DNA from: an uncultured Prevotellaceae bacterium
GTDB lineage: Bacteria; Bacteroidota; Bacteroidia; Bacteroidales; Bacteroidaceae
Assembly (NCBI GenBank): GCA_947165505.1
Contig: CAMVAT010000003.1
Span: 1 to 64,000, forward strand
Length of the DNA: 64,000 nt
Reading direction: 5' to 3'
How positions within the stretch are numbered: position 1 is the stretch's first letter; every line of letters begins with the position of its first letter. Under the pieces are notes generated by a model. It worked only from the letters and a program-made list of their open reading frames with translations. It was not told the DNA's origin and did no database searches. Made by a program: the position numbers and the translations under genes. Of the stretch, positions 41,346 to 49,078 are shown piece by piece.

Positions 41346-43970
41346 TTATTTGATGATATTGGCGATGGTGGCGATGATGGCGGCCAGTGAGCCTACCGAG
41401 GTGGCGATGCTGAGCGTCTGCTGCAGCGAGGTGGTGTTGATGGGTTTGTCGGGCACCACGATCTGGCATCCGGGCATGGGCTTGGCATTGTGGCCGGCCT
41501 TGGCCACGGTGCCGTTCATGTAGATGATGTATGTCTGGCTCTTCTTCGCCTTGCTCGAGAATCCGCCAGCCTGGTCGATGTAGTAGCTCACGCCCTTGCC
41601 CTTACGGTAGGCTACGGTGTTGGGATACAACACGGCGCCGTTGATCTTCACTGTGCCGTTGTATTGAGGCACCACGATGCGGTCGCCCTCACGCAGCACG
41701 ATGTCTTCGCGACCGCCGGGGTTGGCCAGTGCCTTGTCGAGCTCGATGCCCACGGGGTAGGTGGCGGGTATCTCGTATTTGCGCATCGACTGTGAGTTCT
41801 GTCCGCTGTTCTGCTGTTGTTGCATCTGCGCCACAGCACCGGCATTGCCCGATTTGATCATCAGTTCCATCAGGTTGGTCTCATACTGCTCGCGCTCTTT
41901 CTTCAGTGCCTGTTCCATGCTCATGCGCTCCTCTTCGTTGGGCCGGCGCTCCAGGCGTGCGCCTTCTACGTATGCCAGGTTGTTGAGGCCGCCGGCGGCG
42001 CGAATGGCATCGCTCAGGCGTGCGTTCTGCTTCGAGAGCGTATAGGTGCCGCTGAAGAGCACTTCACCGTCGATGGTGATGTTTTGTTGTTCGTGCGAAC
42101 CGGGGCTCTTGCGCACATACACCTCGTCGAAGGGCTGCAGGATGAATCCCTGTTCACCGTCGATGACAAACCCGTCTTTGAGCGAGAGGCTGAAATTCTG
42201 TGCCACCAGGGTGTCGGTGGTGAGCGCGGAGGGATTGGTGATGCGTCGTGACACATCGACCTTCACCGTCGAGGCGTTGTCTTTCAGTCCGCCTGCTTGC
42301 AGGATGAAGTCTTCGATGGTTTGGTTGTGCGCATATTTATAGATGCCGGGGTAATAGACCTCGCCGTGGATGGTGATGGTCTGCTCCTGCATCATGTCGC
42401 TCTTGGTGGGGATGAAGAGCACGTCGTTGGGGCGCAGGGGGATGTCGGCCACACGGCCGTCGAGGATGCCCTGCACATCCACGGGCAGCACCTCGAGCGA
42501 GCGGTCGGTGCGCATGCGGTGCATCACGGCATGGTCGGTGAAGGCCTCCTCGGTGAGTCCCTCGCTGTTTTGGATGAGCGACCGCACTGTGGTGATGGCG
42601 CCTCCCACTTGATACATGCCCGGACGGAACACGGCACCCTTGATCTCGACCATGTTCTCATAGCGCTGGATGATGCTGTCAACGCTCACCGAGTCTTCGT
42701 CATTCATGTTGAAGGTGCTCATGTCAAACTCGCCCACGTTGTAGATAGAGAACTGCCGCCCGGTCTTCCTCACCACGCGCACGCTGCTCTTATAGGCGTC
42801 GCCGGTGAATCCGCCGGCATATTTGAGCAGGGTCGAGAGGCTCTCGTCTTTGCGCATCTCGTACCACATGGGGCGTTTCACCTTGCCGGTGATATTGACC
42901 AGGCAGTCGTAGCTGCCCACCATGATGACATCGTTGTCGGCCAGACGGACGTTGCCGCTCAGTTTGCCGTTGAGGATATAGTCATACACATCGACGTTGC
43001 TCACCAACTGTCCGTTGCGATACACCTTGATGTTGCGCAGGGTGCCCAGTTCGCTGGGGCCGCCCGCCATATAGAGCGCATGAAACACCGAGGCGAACGC
43101 CGATAGGGTATAGGTGCCGGGGGCTTTCACCTCGCCGAACACGTTGACCATGATGGTGCGCGTCTGGCCCACGGTCAGTTTGATCTGGCTGCTCTGATAG
43201 CGCCGGCCCAGTTGCGAGCGCAGTTGTGCGTTGGCCTGCTCCACGGTCAGTCCCGACAGGCTCACCGGTCCGAACCCCTCGATGGTGACGGTGCCGTCGG
43301 GCGAGATGGTGGCCTCGATGGTCTTCTGCGAGGCACCGAAGATGTCGATATACACCGCGTCGCCGGGTCCCAGACGATAGCCTGCCGGTGTGGCGATGTT
43401 CATGTTAGGTTCAAACGAGAGGTTTTTCTTATTGAAGATATCGCGTCCGAACACTTTCTTGCGGTCTTTCTGCACCTTCTTCAGCAGGTTGAGGTACATC
43501 TGTGCGGTGTCGGCGGGCAGGAAGTCGTTCAGCTCGTCTTCAAACTCCATAAACTCGGGGTCGTCCTCGTTGTAGGTGCGTGGTCCTACTACCCCCTCTC
43601 GCACGCGGTATGATGAACGGCTGTCGGCATCGTAGTCGCTGAAGCGGTCGAGCTGCGGGTTGTTGGCAGGGTTGCTGTTGTTGGTGTTGCCGTTGCGCGA
43701 GCGGTCGCCTGTCTGCCGTTGTGTGTCGTTGGAGAGCACTCCGAGGGCTTGGTCTTTCGACATGCGCTCGAATTTCTTCCTCACGCGGCGTATCTGTGTG
43801 ATATCGACACCGCGCTGCATCAGTTTGGTGACAATCTGCTGCTGCGATGTGCCGTCTTCATGCTCTTTGATGACGAACTTGATCACCTGGTCGTCGGTCA
43901 TCGACGACTGTGCCATCATGCTGACAGGTGCCAGCAGTGCAAACAGGATGAATATGGTCAGTTTTTTCAT
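41346..43970 (-). CDS. Polysaccharide export protein with Wza-like and SLBB domains
   Basis: An 874-residue envelope protein with signal peptide MKKLTIFILFALLAPVSMMA and no lipobox. After a helical region (~20-170), a polysaccharide-export domain starts around YRLGPGDAVYIDIFGASQKT. Several SLBB repeats follow (e.g. VNVFGEVKAPGTYTLSAFAS, ITIHGEVYYPGIYKYAHNQT, ITIDGEVLFSGTYTLSKQNA, VKINGAVLYPNTVAYRKGKG). A hydrophobic C-terminus (LSIATSVGSLAAIIATIAN) may insert in a membrane. It is much longer than Wza (~380), as usual for Bacteroidetes capsule proteins. It forms the periplasmic and outer-membrane export path with Wzz, encoded directly downstream. Confidence 0.9.
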   Translation of the reverse strand: MKKLTIFILFALLAPVSMMAQSSMTDDQVIKFVIKEHEDGTSQQQIVTKLMQRGVDITQIRRVRKKFERMSKDQALGVLSNDTQRQTGDRSRNGNTNNSNPANNPQLDRFSDYDADSRSSYRVREGVVGPRTYNEDDPEFMEFEDELNDFLPADTAQMYLNLLKKVQKDRKKVFGRDIFNKKNLSFEPNMNIATPAGYRLGPGDAVYIDIFGASQKTIEATISPDGTVTIEGFGPVSLSGLTVEQANAQLRSQLGRRYQSSQIKLTVGQTRTIMVNVFGEVKAPGTYTLSAFASVFHALYMAGGPSELGTLRNIKVYRNGQLVSNVDVYDYILNGKLSGNVRLADNDVIMVGSYDCLVNITGKVKRPMWYEMRKDESLSTLLKYAGGFTGDAYKSSVRVVRKTGRQFSIYNVGEFDMSTFNMNDEDSVSVDSIIQRYENMVEIKGAVFRPGMYQVGGAITTVRSLIQNSEGLTEEAFTDHAVMHRMRTDRSLEVLPVDVQGILDGRVADIPLRPNDVLFIPTKSDMMQEQTITIHGEVYYPGIYKYAHNQTIEDFILQAGGLKDNASTVKVDVSRRITNPSALTTDTLVAQNFSLSLKDGFVIDGEQGFILQPFDEVYVRKSPGSHEQQNITIDGEVLFSGTYTLSKQNARLSDAIRAAGGLNNLAYVEGARLERRPNEEERMSMEQALKKEREQYETNLMELMIKSGNAGAVAQMQQQQNSGQNSQSMRKYEIPATYPVGIELDKALANPGGREDIVLREGDRIVVPQYNGTVKINGAVLYPNTVAYRKGKGVSYYIDQAGGFSSKAKKSQTYIIYMNGTVAKAGHNAKPMPGCQIVVPDKPINTTSLQQTLSIATSVGSLAAIIATIANIIK

Positions 43971-43990
43971 AATCGGTAGTAGGGTGGGGG

Positions 43991-44626
43991 TTATATCTTC
44001 TTGCCGCGGAGCAGGATGTAGAGCGTGTTGAAGAGTATCTTGATGTCCATGCCGATGGTGCGGTTCTCCAGGTAGCGGATGTCCATGTCGAGGCGTTTGA
44101 GCATCTTCTCCATCGTGTCGGTGTAGCCGTTGTAGATGGTGGCTTCCGAGGTCAGGCCGGGCTTCATCTGATAGACGAGGGGGTAGTCGGCTGTGTGCTC
44201 CATGATTTTGTCAATGAAGTATTTTCGCTCGGGTCGCGGCCCTACAAACGACATATCACCTTTGACGACGTTCCACAACTGTGGCAGTTCGTCAAGGTGG
44301 TGCTCGCGCAGGAATCGCTCGGTGCGGGTCGATTTCCCGTCGTCGCTTTGTGCAATCAACTGCGGCCCTTCATCCTCTACCACGCTACTCATCGTGCGGA
44401 ACTTATAGATTCTGAAAGGTTTGCCTCCATAGCCTATGCGCTCTTGCGAAAAGAAGATGGAGCCGTTGCGTTGTAAGAGTATGGCCACGGAAATGACCAA
44501 AAACAGGGGTGAGAGAAGGATGAGTCCCAGCGTGGCGAGTATGAAGTCGCCCCCCCGTTTGATGGCTCGCGCCACCGGTCCCATGGCATCATGACTATAT
44601 CTCAGGCTCGTGGCCTGAAAATTCAT
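43991..44626 (-). CDS. Initiating sugar transferase (polyisoprenyl-phosphate hexose-1-phosphate transferase)
   Basis: A 211-residue bacterial sugar transferase. One N-terminal hydrophobic helix-hairpin (GGDFILATLGLILLSPLFLV) precedes the catalytic core: IFFSQERIGYGGKPFRIYKF, RFLREHHLDELPQLWNV, and KGDMSFVGPRPE. This is the minimal PglC-like form without the large N-terminal membrane domain of WcaJ/WbaP. It would load the first sugar phosphate on undecaprenyl phosphate. I chose ATG 44626 over a TTG at 44638. It heads the minus-strand set with the export and Wzz genes (20- and 8-base gaps). Confidence 0.9.
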   Translation of the reverse strand: MNFQATSLRYSHDAMGPVARAIKRGGDFILATLGLILLSPLFLVISVAILLQRNGSIFFSQERIGYGGKPFRIYKFRTMSSVVEDEGPQLIAQSDDGKSTRTERFLREHHLDELPQLWNVVKGDMSFVGPRPERKYFIDKIMEHTADYPLVYQMKPGLTSEATIYNGYTDTMEKMLKRLDMDIRYLENRTIGMDIKILFNTLYILLRGKKI

Positions 44627-44711
44627 ATCTGGTACCAATTTCTATTGTCTTTACTTTCTATAACTCCATTTTTGCGTTTTTGTTGTATGGATTGCCTTTT
44701 TTTTCTGAAAT

Positions 44712-44747
44712 ACGGGTGCGTAAGGCTGTAGAGCCCTTCGCACCCGT
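44712..44747. terminator. Hairpin between the TPR gene and the sugar transferase
   Basis: ACGGGTGCG pairs with CGCACCCGT, and inside it AAGGCT pairs with AGCCCTT with one bulge. It lies about 20 bases behind the TPR gene stop (minus strand). No T-run follows in that direction, so terminator function is tentative. Confidence 0.5.
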
Positions 44748-44767
44748 GGCGTGATGATGCCGTGTTG

Positions 44768-46513
44768 TCATTTCAGGAACTCCGTTTCGTAGATGTCCTT
44801 CAGCTCTTCCTGTTCGCGTTTGGCGATCGACTGATACATCTTCACCACCGAGATGAAGTCGGCCTCGCCGCGTATGTTATCCAGGTCGGTGTCGCGCTCG
44901 ATGTGCATGAAGTCTTTCCATCCGTCCTTGAGCGCTTGTGTCAGGAATCCGATGGCTTTCTGTTTCTCGCCGATGAGCGAGTAGATGCAGGCCATGTTGT
45001 AGGGGCCGAGTTGTTGAGCCATGATGCTATCCACCTCTTCGTCGGTCAGCGCTGTTTTTTCTACTGCTACAGCTGTCTCGTCATCCTCCGACTCTATAGC
45101 CTTCGCCTCTTCGGCCGCTTGCCGCAAGGCTTTCAGCGTGCTGGCGTAGTCGCTGTTGAGTGCGCAGGTGAAAGCTGTTTCGCCCGTGTTGGTGGCCGTC
45201 TGCATGGCTTTTTCCGTAGCCATGGCCACCCCGGCATCGTCGCCATCCATTTGGTACATCCTGATGAGCATCTGCCAGTAGTCGGCGTCTTTCTCATCTT
45301 CGTCGTCGATGGCGGTCATGTGGCGGATGGCCTCCTTGGGCTGTTTGGTAAAGAAGTATTTATTGGCGATGCTTTTGTCAAGTGTTGCAAGCCTGCTGTA
45401 TTCGTTGCAGAGGGCGGTAATTGAGTCGATAGACTCCTGAGTCTTGCCCATGGAGTAGAGCAGGTTGGCTCGGTAGTATCGCAGGTCGGGCAAGTCGTCT
45501 TCATCCACGTCTTCTGCCTGCATGGTCCTGTTGACGAATGCCAGGGCGATGTCGTTCATCTCCGCCTCTGAGAAGATGTCGGCGATGGCTTTCGACAGGT
45601 TGGCCGACGGCTCCCCTCGCTTTTCAGCGCGCAGCACGTAGCGCAGTGCTTCGGGCTTGTTGCCGGCGTTGTTGTAAATAGAGTGCAGCACGATGTACCA
45701 GAACCCGGGTTGGTCGGTGGTTTCCAGCTCTTGTTTGGCGCGTGCGATGACGCTGGCCCTGTTGTTTTCGTCGCTGGCCAGATAGTTCATTTGGTTGAAG
45801 GTGTCTTCGACATATTCCAACTTACAGGCGCTCACGGCATCGTCGATAGCCTCGCGTATCTGCCCCAGTCCCAAGTGTGCGTCGGAGCGCGCGATGAGTA
45901 TATCGGTCAAGGTCTGGTTCAGTTCGTAGGCCATGTCGAGCTGTTTGAGAGCTTGGCTGTAGTCACCCCGGTCCACCATATTCTTGCCCAGGGCGTAATA
46001 TACACCGCTTTTGTCCACCCCATAGACATTGAGCAGTTTGCGCAGTTCGGCATCGCTCTCGGCGTGCTTCTCCTGGCCTTTCAGTATCTGCGCCCGTAAG
46101 AAGTATGTGTCTTCGTTTTCGGGTTTCAGCTTCTGTGCCTCGCCCAGGTCGGCCAGTGATTCGTCGGGGTGCTCGGTGAAGTAGTGTGTGAGTCCGCGGA
46201 CGGTATATGCTTCGCAGCGTTTCTCTGTGTCTTTCTTGGGCAGGTACAGGAGGGCCTTGTCGAGGCACATCGTAACCGAGTCCAGTTCGTATTGCGACAT
46301 GTAGTAGCTGGCCATTTTCTCCCACACATATCCGTCTTTGGGCCGTTTCTTCAGCTCGGCCTCGAGCAGGGGTCTGGCCGCCTCGTATTCAGAGCTGTCC
46401 ATCAGTTCTACGGCCTTGCGATAGTTTTCAGTGGTTGGTTCAGATTTCTGCGCGGTGGCAGTCATGATGCATGCCGCGAGCAGCATCATGCAGGTGAATA
46501 GTCTTTTGTTCAT
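44768..46513 (-). CDS. Tetratricopeptide repeat protein, periplasmic
   Basis: A 581-residue protein with a signal peptide (MNKRLFTCMMLLAACIMTATA). TPR-like helical pairs run over most of its length: AVELMDSSEYEAARPLLEAEL, AYTVRGLTHYFTEHPDESLADL, VYYALGKNMVDRGDYSQALK, RSDAHLGLGQIREAIDDAV. An acidic linker is found near residues 480-500 (AIESEDDETAVAVE). It ends EELKDIYETEFLK. TPR proteins scaffold protein complexes; the partner is not known. It is next to the polysaccharide genes but separated by a hairpin, so membership in that system is uncertain. Confidence 0.85.
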   Translation of the reverse strand: MNKRLFTCMMLLAACIMTATAQKSEPTTENYRKAVELMDSSEYEAARPLLEAELKKRPKDGYVWEKMASYYMSQYELDSVTMCLDKALLYLPKKDTEKRCEAYTVRGLTHYFTEHPDESLADLGEAQKLKPENEDTYFLRAQILKGQEKHAESDAELRKLLNVYGVDKSGVYYALGKNMVDRGDYSQALKQLDMAYELNQTLTDILIARSDAHLGLGQIREAIDDAVSACKLEYVEDTFNQMNYLASDENNRASVIARAKQELETTDQPGFWYIVLHSIYNNAGNKPEALRYVLRAEKRGEPSANLSKAIADIFSEAEMNDIALAFVNRTMQAEDVDEDDLPDLRYYRANLLYSMGKTQESIDSITALCNEYSRLATLDKSIANKYFFTKQPKEAIRHMTAIDDEDEKDADYWQMLIRMYQMDGDDAGVAMATEKAMQTATNTGETAFTCALNSDYASTLKALRQAAEEAKAIESEDDETAVAVEKTALTDEEVDSIMAQQLGPYNMACIYSLIGEKQKAIGFLTQALKDGWKDFMHIERDTDLDNIRGEADFISVVKMYQSIAKREQEELKDIYETEFLK

Positions 46514-46599
46514 GATTAGGTTGTCTTATTTCGTTTTTTTTGTGATTTATTCGTGTCTTGGCGTTGCGGCAAAGCCGCAACATGCGGAGAAGAAAGGCA

Positions 46600-46745
46600 C
46601 GGATGCATATCTCCTGCCCCCAATTTTGTTGAGTGTTGAGCGTTGAGTGTTCGTGGCATATCTCCTGCCCCCTGCCCCTTGCCCCTTGCCTCAAAGCTAT
46701 CCTCTTACCTCTCACCTCTTACCTCTTATCTCAAAAGAACCTCTC
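46600..46745. repeat. Low-complexity intergenic tract
   Basis: CATATCTCCTGCCCCC occurs twice (about 46604 and 46658), with TTGAGTGTTGAGCGTTGAG between. It is followed by CTTACCTCTCACC-type units. These are the same simple motifs as at 16425-16470 and 20305-20403. Confidence 0.65.
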
Positions 46746-47460
46746 ACCTCTCAAAATGTTGGTAGTCTTTGCAACTTTTCCAGTTGCCTCCCCATTGAAA
46801 TCCGTGCTGAGTGAAGAGCCGGTGGCAGAGGTCGCCCCGCTTGACGGTATAGGGGTAGGTCTTCGTTCTGTCGCAGTATTTCCCGGCGTTGGATGGTTGT
46901 ATGAACCGTGTGCCGTTGGCGCGTACTTTCACGTAGGGGTTGTAGAGCGTGTTGATGTCCACGGCCATGCCCCGGGCGTGCTTGGATAGTTTTTTTGCTC
47001 CAGCTACTGCGCGGTAGCAGAAACAACTGCTGTTGTTGTCGCGCATCGACCGTTCGTCGTCGGCGTCGTAGTTGTCAATGAGCACCATCCGCTCGATGGG
47101 GTAGCGGTGCCGGTACAGTTCGCGGAAGATCTCGACCAGGTCGTCGGCGATGGCTTGGTTGCACACCATCTCGCCGATGTGTATGCGCCCCTCGGCGTCG
47201 TAGTGCAGCGCCTTGACGTAGCGCAGTTGCTGCCGGCTGATGGTGCAGTGGTCAGGGTATGACTTGCCCCGCATGCGTGCAAACACATCGTCGGTGACGG
47301 CGCTGGCTTGGAAGCAGCGGTCGATGCCGAAGTTGTTGACGGCGGCCTCGCTCACCACCTTCCCGGCCTGCCACTGCCGCAAGGCCTCGGTGTCGGCGTC
47401 GCCCATGCCGCTGAAGAGCAGGGCCAGCAGGCTGTAGATATATGTATAGATATTGTTCAT
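46744..47460 (-). CDS. M15-family D-Ala-D-Ala carboxypeptidase-like protein
   Basis: A 238-residue protein with an N-terminal hydrophobic segment (YTYIYSLLALLFSGMGDA). The C-terminal M15 zinc peptidase core shows SKHARGMAVDINTLYNPYV, containing the SxHxxGxAxD metal-binding pattern, and RLFTQHGFQWGGNW, containing the last zinc histidine region. Such enzymes trim peptidoglycan stem peptides. I start at ATG 47460; the longer frame to 47544 would cross the promoter. The -7 element ends only about 6 bases before this ATG, so the mRNA may be nearly leaderless. Confidence 0.85.
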   Translation of the reverse strand: MNNIYTYIYSLLALLFSGMGDADTEALRQWQAGKVVSEAAVNNFGIDRCFQASAVTDDVFARMRGKSYPDHCTISRQQLRYVKALHYDAEGRIHIGEMVCNQAIADDLVEIFRELYRHRYPIERMVLIDNYDADDERSMRDNNSSCFCYRAVAGAKKLSKHARGMAVDINTLYNPYVKVRANGTRFIQPSNAGKYCDRTKTYPYTVKRGDLCHRLFTQHGFQWGGNWKSCKDYQHFER

Positions 47461-47465
47461 ATCTG

Positions 47466-47473
47466 CAAAATTA
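47466..47473 (-). promoter_or_regulatory. -7 element of the M15 peptidase gene
   Basis: CAAAATTA reads TAATTTTG on the minus strand. TTTTG upstream, about 22 bases away, may be its -33. It lies 6 bases before the ATG. Confidence 0.5.
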
Positions 47474-47523
47474 AGCCTTTTCTTGAATAATAGAACAAAA
47501 AAAGCATTTTTTTTCAGAAAAAA

Positions 47524-47554
47524 TTTGTGTATTCCGAAAAACATACTAATTTTG
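47524..47554 (+). promoter_or_regulatory. ssrA promoter
   Basis: TTTG (47524-47527), a 19-base spacer, and TAATTTTG (47547-47554) match both Bacteroidetes promoter boxes at ideal spacing. The tmRNA 5' end lies about 25 bases downstream. Confidence 0.8.
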
Positions 47555-47578
47555 CACCGCTTTAAGCATTTCCTATCT

Positions 47579-47975
47579 GGGGTTGACTGGATTTGACAGC
47601 GGGTAGAAATGGTACGTAAGCATGCGGAGTGACGGCTGTGTACTCCTGAAACCCATCGGTCGAAAAATTAATTGGCAACAACAAGTATGCTCTCGCTGCC
47701 TAATCGAAGTACAGTAGATTACTGGCTCAATCCCGTCACTAGGTGACAGGACGAGACGTCGCTCCGGGGATGTAGTCCCGAATCGCCCGGGTTCAGCGGC
47801 GCAGGTAAATCGGGAATAGCCGGTGTATGCCCCGCTGCACTGGTGACATTTTAGGGGATAAGGCTGCGCTTGGTGGTCCAGGTCTTGGTTCAGCACGAAA
47901 ATGAAGTCTGGAATAAGCATGTAGAAAGCGTATGGTTTCCTCGTTTGGACGCGGGTTCGATTCCCGCCAGCTCCA
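47579..47975 (+). ncRNA. ssrA: Transfer-messenger RNA (tmRNA)
   Basis: A one-piece tmRNA of about 397 nt. The 5' GGGGTTG pairs with 3' CAGCTCC to form the acceptor stem (one G-U), followed by the discriminator A at 47975. CCA is not encoded. The T arm GCGGGTTCGATTCCCGC precedes the 3' strand. The tag frame starts at GGC (47674) and encodes GNNKYALAA, ending at TAA 47701-47703; the ALAA end is the usual protease signal. Pseudoknot-forming segments occupy the region between the tag and the 3' tRNA-like part. tmRNA with SmpB rescues stalled ribosomes and tags the unfinished proteins for degradation. Confidence 0.97.
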
Positions 47976-47980
47976 CTCCA

Positions 47981-48025
47981 ACACGACACCGGGCCCACTG
48001 ATTGACAGCGGGCCCGGTGTCGTGT
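47981..48025. terminator. Perfect 16-bp hairpin between ssrA and the ridA-like gene
   Basis: ACACGACACCGGGCCC is followed after 13 bases by its exact inverse. It starts 5 bases after the mature tmRNA end and ends 19 bases before the convergent ridA-like stop, so it probably terminates both. No T-run is present. Confidence 0.75.
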
Positions 48026-48043
48026 CGGCTATTGCTGCCCCCT

Positions 48044-48426
48044 TCAGTCTCTGGCAGCCACTACCTCAATCTCCACCAAGGCGCCTTTCGGCAGTGTCTT
48101 GACAGCCACGGCCGACCTGGCAGGATAGGGCTCGGCGAAGAACTCGGAATAGACGGCATTCATCGCCGCAAAGTCGTTCATGTCGGCCATGAACACCGTG
48201 GTCTTGACCACGTTGGCCATCGTCAGTCCGGCCTCTTCAAGGATGGCTTTCACGTTGAGCAGTGACTGGCGTGTCTGCTCTTGGATGCCCCCTTCGGCAA
48301 ACGCCCCGTGGCGGGGTCGATAGGTATCTGGCCCGAAGTGTAGATGAGGTTTCCTACTTGGATGGCTTGGCTATACGGTCCGATGGCCGACGGAGCCTTC
48401 GATGTGTTGATGACTGTTTTTCCCAT
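48044..48426 (-). pseudogene. ridA: RidA-family reactive imine deaminase, broken by a frameshift
   Basis: The first part ([20 protein letters not shown], then [14 protein letters not shown]) and the second part (KAILEEAGLTMANVVKTTVF, ending VEIEVVAARD) are both clear RidA sequence but in different frames. The switch is at the C run 48304-48307 (G run on the gene strand). One extra G would restore [20 protein letters not shown] and a ~127-residue protein. RidA hydrolyses reactive enamines and imines made by PLP enzymes. All other residues are intact, so this is either a very recent mutation, a phase-variable tract or a sequencing error. The actual frame ends early in [12 protein letters not shown]. 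Start is 48426 (or 48429). Confidence 0.85.
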
Positions 48427-48461
48427 CATGAATGTTGATTTAGATTGTTGGATACACGCTA

Positions 48462-48469
48462 CAAAAGTA
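48462..48469 (-). promoter_or_regulatory. -7 element of the ridA-like gene
   Basis: CAAAAGTA is TACTTTTG on the minus strand, about 36 bases before the ridA start. Confidence 0.5.
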
Positions 48470-48564
48470 CGCAAAAAACTCAAATGGCGCAAGTAGAAGG
48501 CGGTAAAGATGTGCCGGAAAAGCTTTTTTCTGAAAAGAATCCATGAAAAATGGAAAAAAATCAA

Positions 48565-48572
48565 TAATTTTG
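48565..48572 (+). promoter_or_regulatory. -7 element for the DUF4250-HAD operon
   Basis: TAATTTTG faces right, about 40 bases before the DUF4250-like frame. No ATG occurs between it and that frame. Confidence 0.5.
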
Positions 48573-48608
48573 CGGTCGGAAACGAACCCTATATCATCAA
48601 CCCTATAG

Positions 48609-48818
48609 CCAGCAGACAAGGACTACCTGCCTAAAGACCCCGCCATATTGGTGTCGAGTGTCAATATGCTTCTCAGAGACGAAGAGTACGACAGCCTCGA
48701 GTCGCTCTGTTATGCCTTCGGCAGAGACCCCGGGCAGGTGAAGGACTATCTGCTGGGTAACGGCTTTGTGTGGAGTGAACGGCAAAAACAATTCCGCCCC
48801 ATAGGTTACGACGCATGA
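48609..48818 (+). CDS. Small DUF4250-like protein with no visible normal start codon
   Basis: The open frame after TAG (48606-48608) reads PADKDYLPKDPAILVSSVNM, continues LLRDEEYDSLESLCYAFGRD and ends FRPIGYDA at TGA 48816. The pattern LPKDPAIL...NMLLRD...YDSLESLC is that of the short DUF4250 family (~60 residues). Homologues start with Met just before the LPKDP segment, but here that place reads GCA GAC AAG. The first usable starts are TTG 48648 and GTG 48651, which would cut off the conserved N-terminus. Either a rare initiation codon is used or the start is lost. Its stop overlaps the next ATG (ATGA). Function unknown. Confidence 0.6.
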   Translation, partial: PADKDYLPKDPAILVSSVNMLLRDEEYDSLESLCYAFGRDPGQVKDYLLGNGFVWSERQKQFRPIGYDA

Positions 48819-49078
48819 TTACCAAGGACAGCATAGAGACGGCATACAGTTTTCTGCATCAGAAACGAAACGTTTATATCCATTCATCACTCGACTGGCA
48901 GAGGGATGATATAGAGTATGCTATCGCCGTCTTTGCCGATGGCATGAGCCCGTCGTTGTATCATGCTGTTTCAGGCGGCAGGGCCGACTTCCTCAGAGAC
49001 CATGTGAGATTTGAAGATGATATCACACAAGCAGTCATACGGTTAGAACGTATGCTTGACGAAACACAACAGAGATGA
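48815..49078 (+). CDS. Small hypothetical protein
   Basis: 87 residues, starting MITKDSIETAYSFLHQKRNV and containing WQRDDIEYAIAVFADGMSPS. It looks like a compact soluble helical protein with no signal peptide. I do not recognise the family. It overlaps the genes on both sides by four bases (ATGA at each junction), so the DUF4250-like protein, this protein and the HAD phosphatase are made from one transcript in coupled fashion. That tight arrangement suggests a shared task, but nothing shows which. Confidence 0.7.
   Translation: MITKDSIETAYSFLHQKRNVYIHSSLDWQRDDIEYAIAVFADGMSPSLYHAVSGGRADFLRDHVRFEDDITQAVIRLERMLDETQQR

Noticed and set aside
40237..41469. Upstream extension of wzz to 41469
   Set aside because: The added 44 codons (His/Arg-rich) overlap the export gene out of frame; the ATG at 41337 fits the family start.
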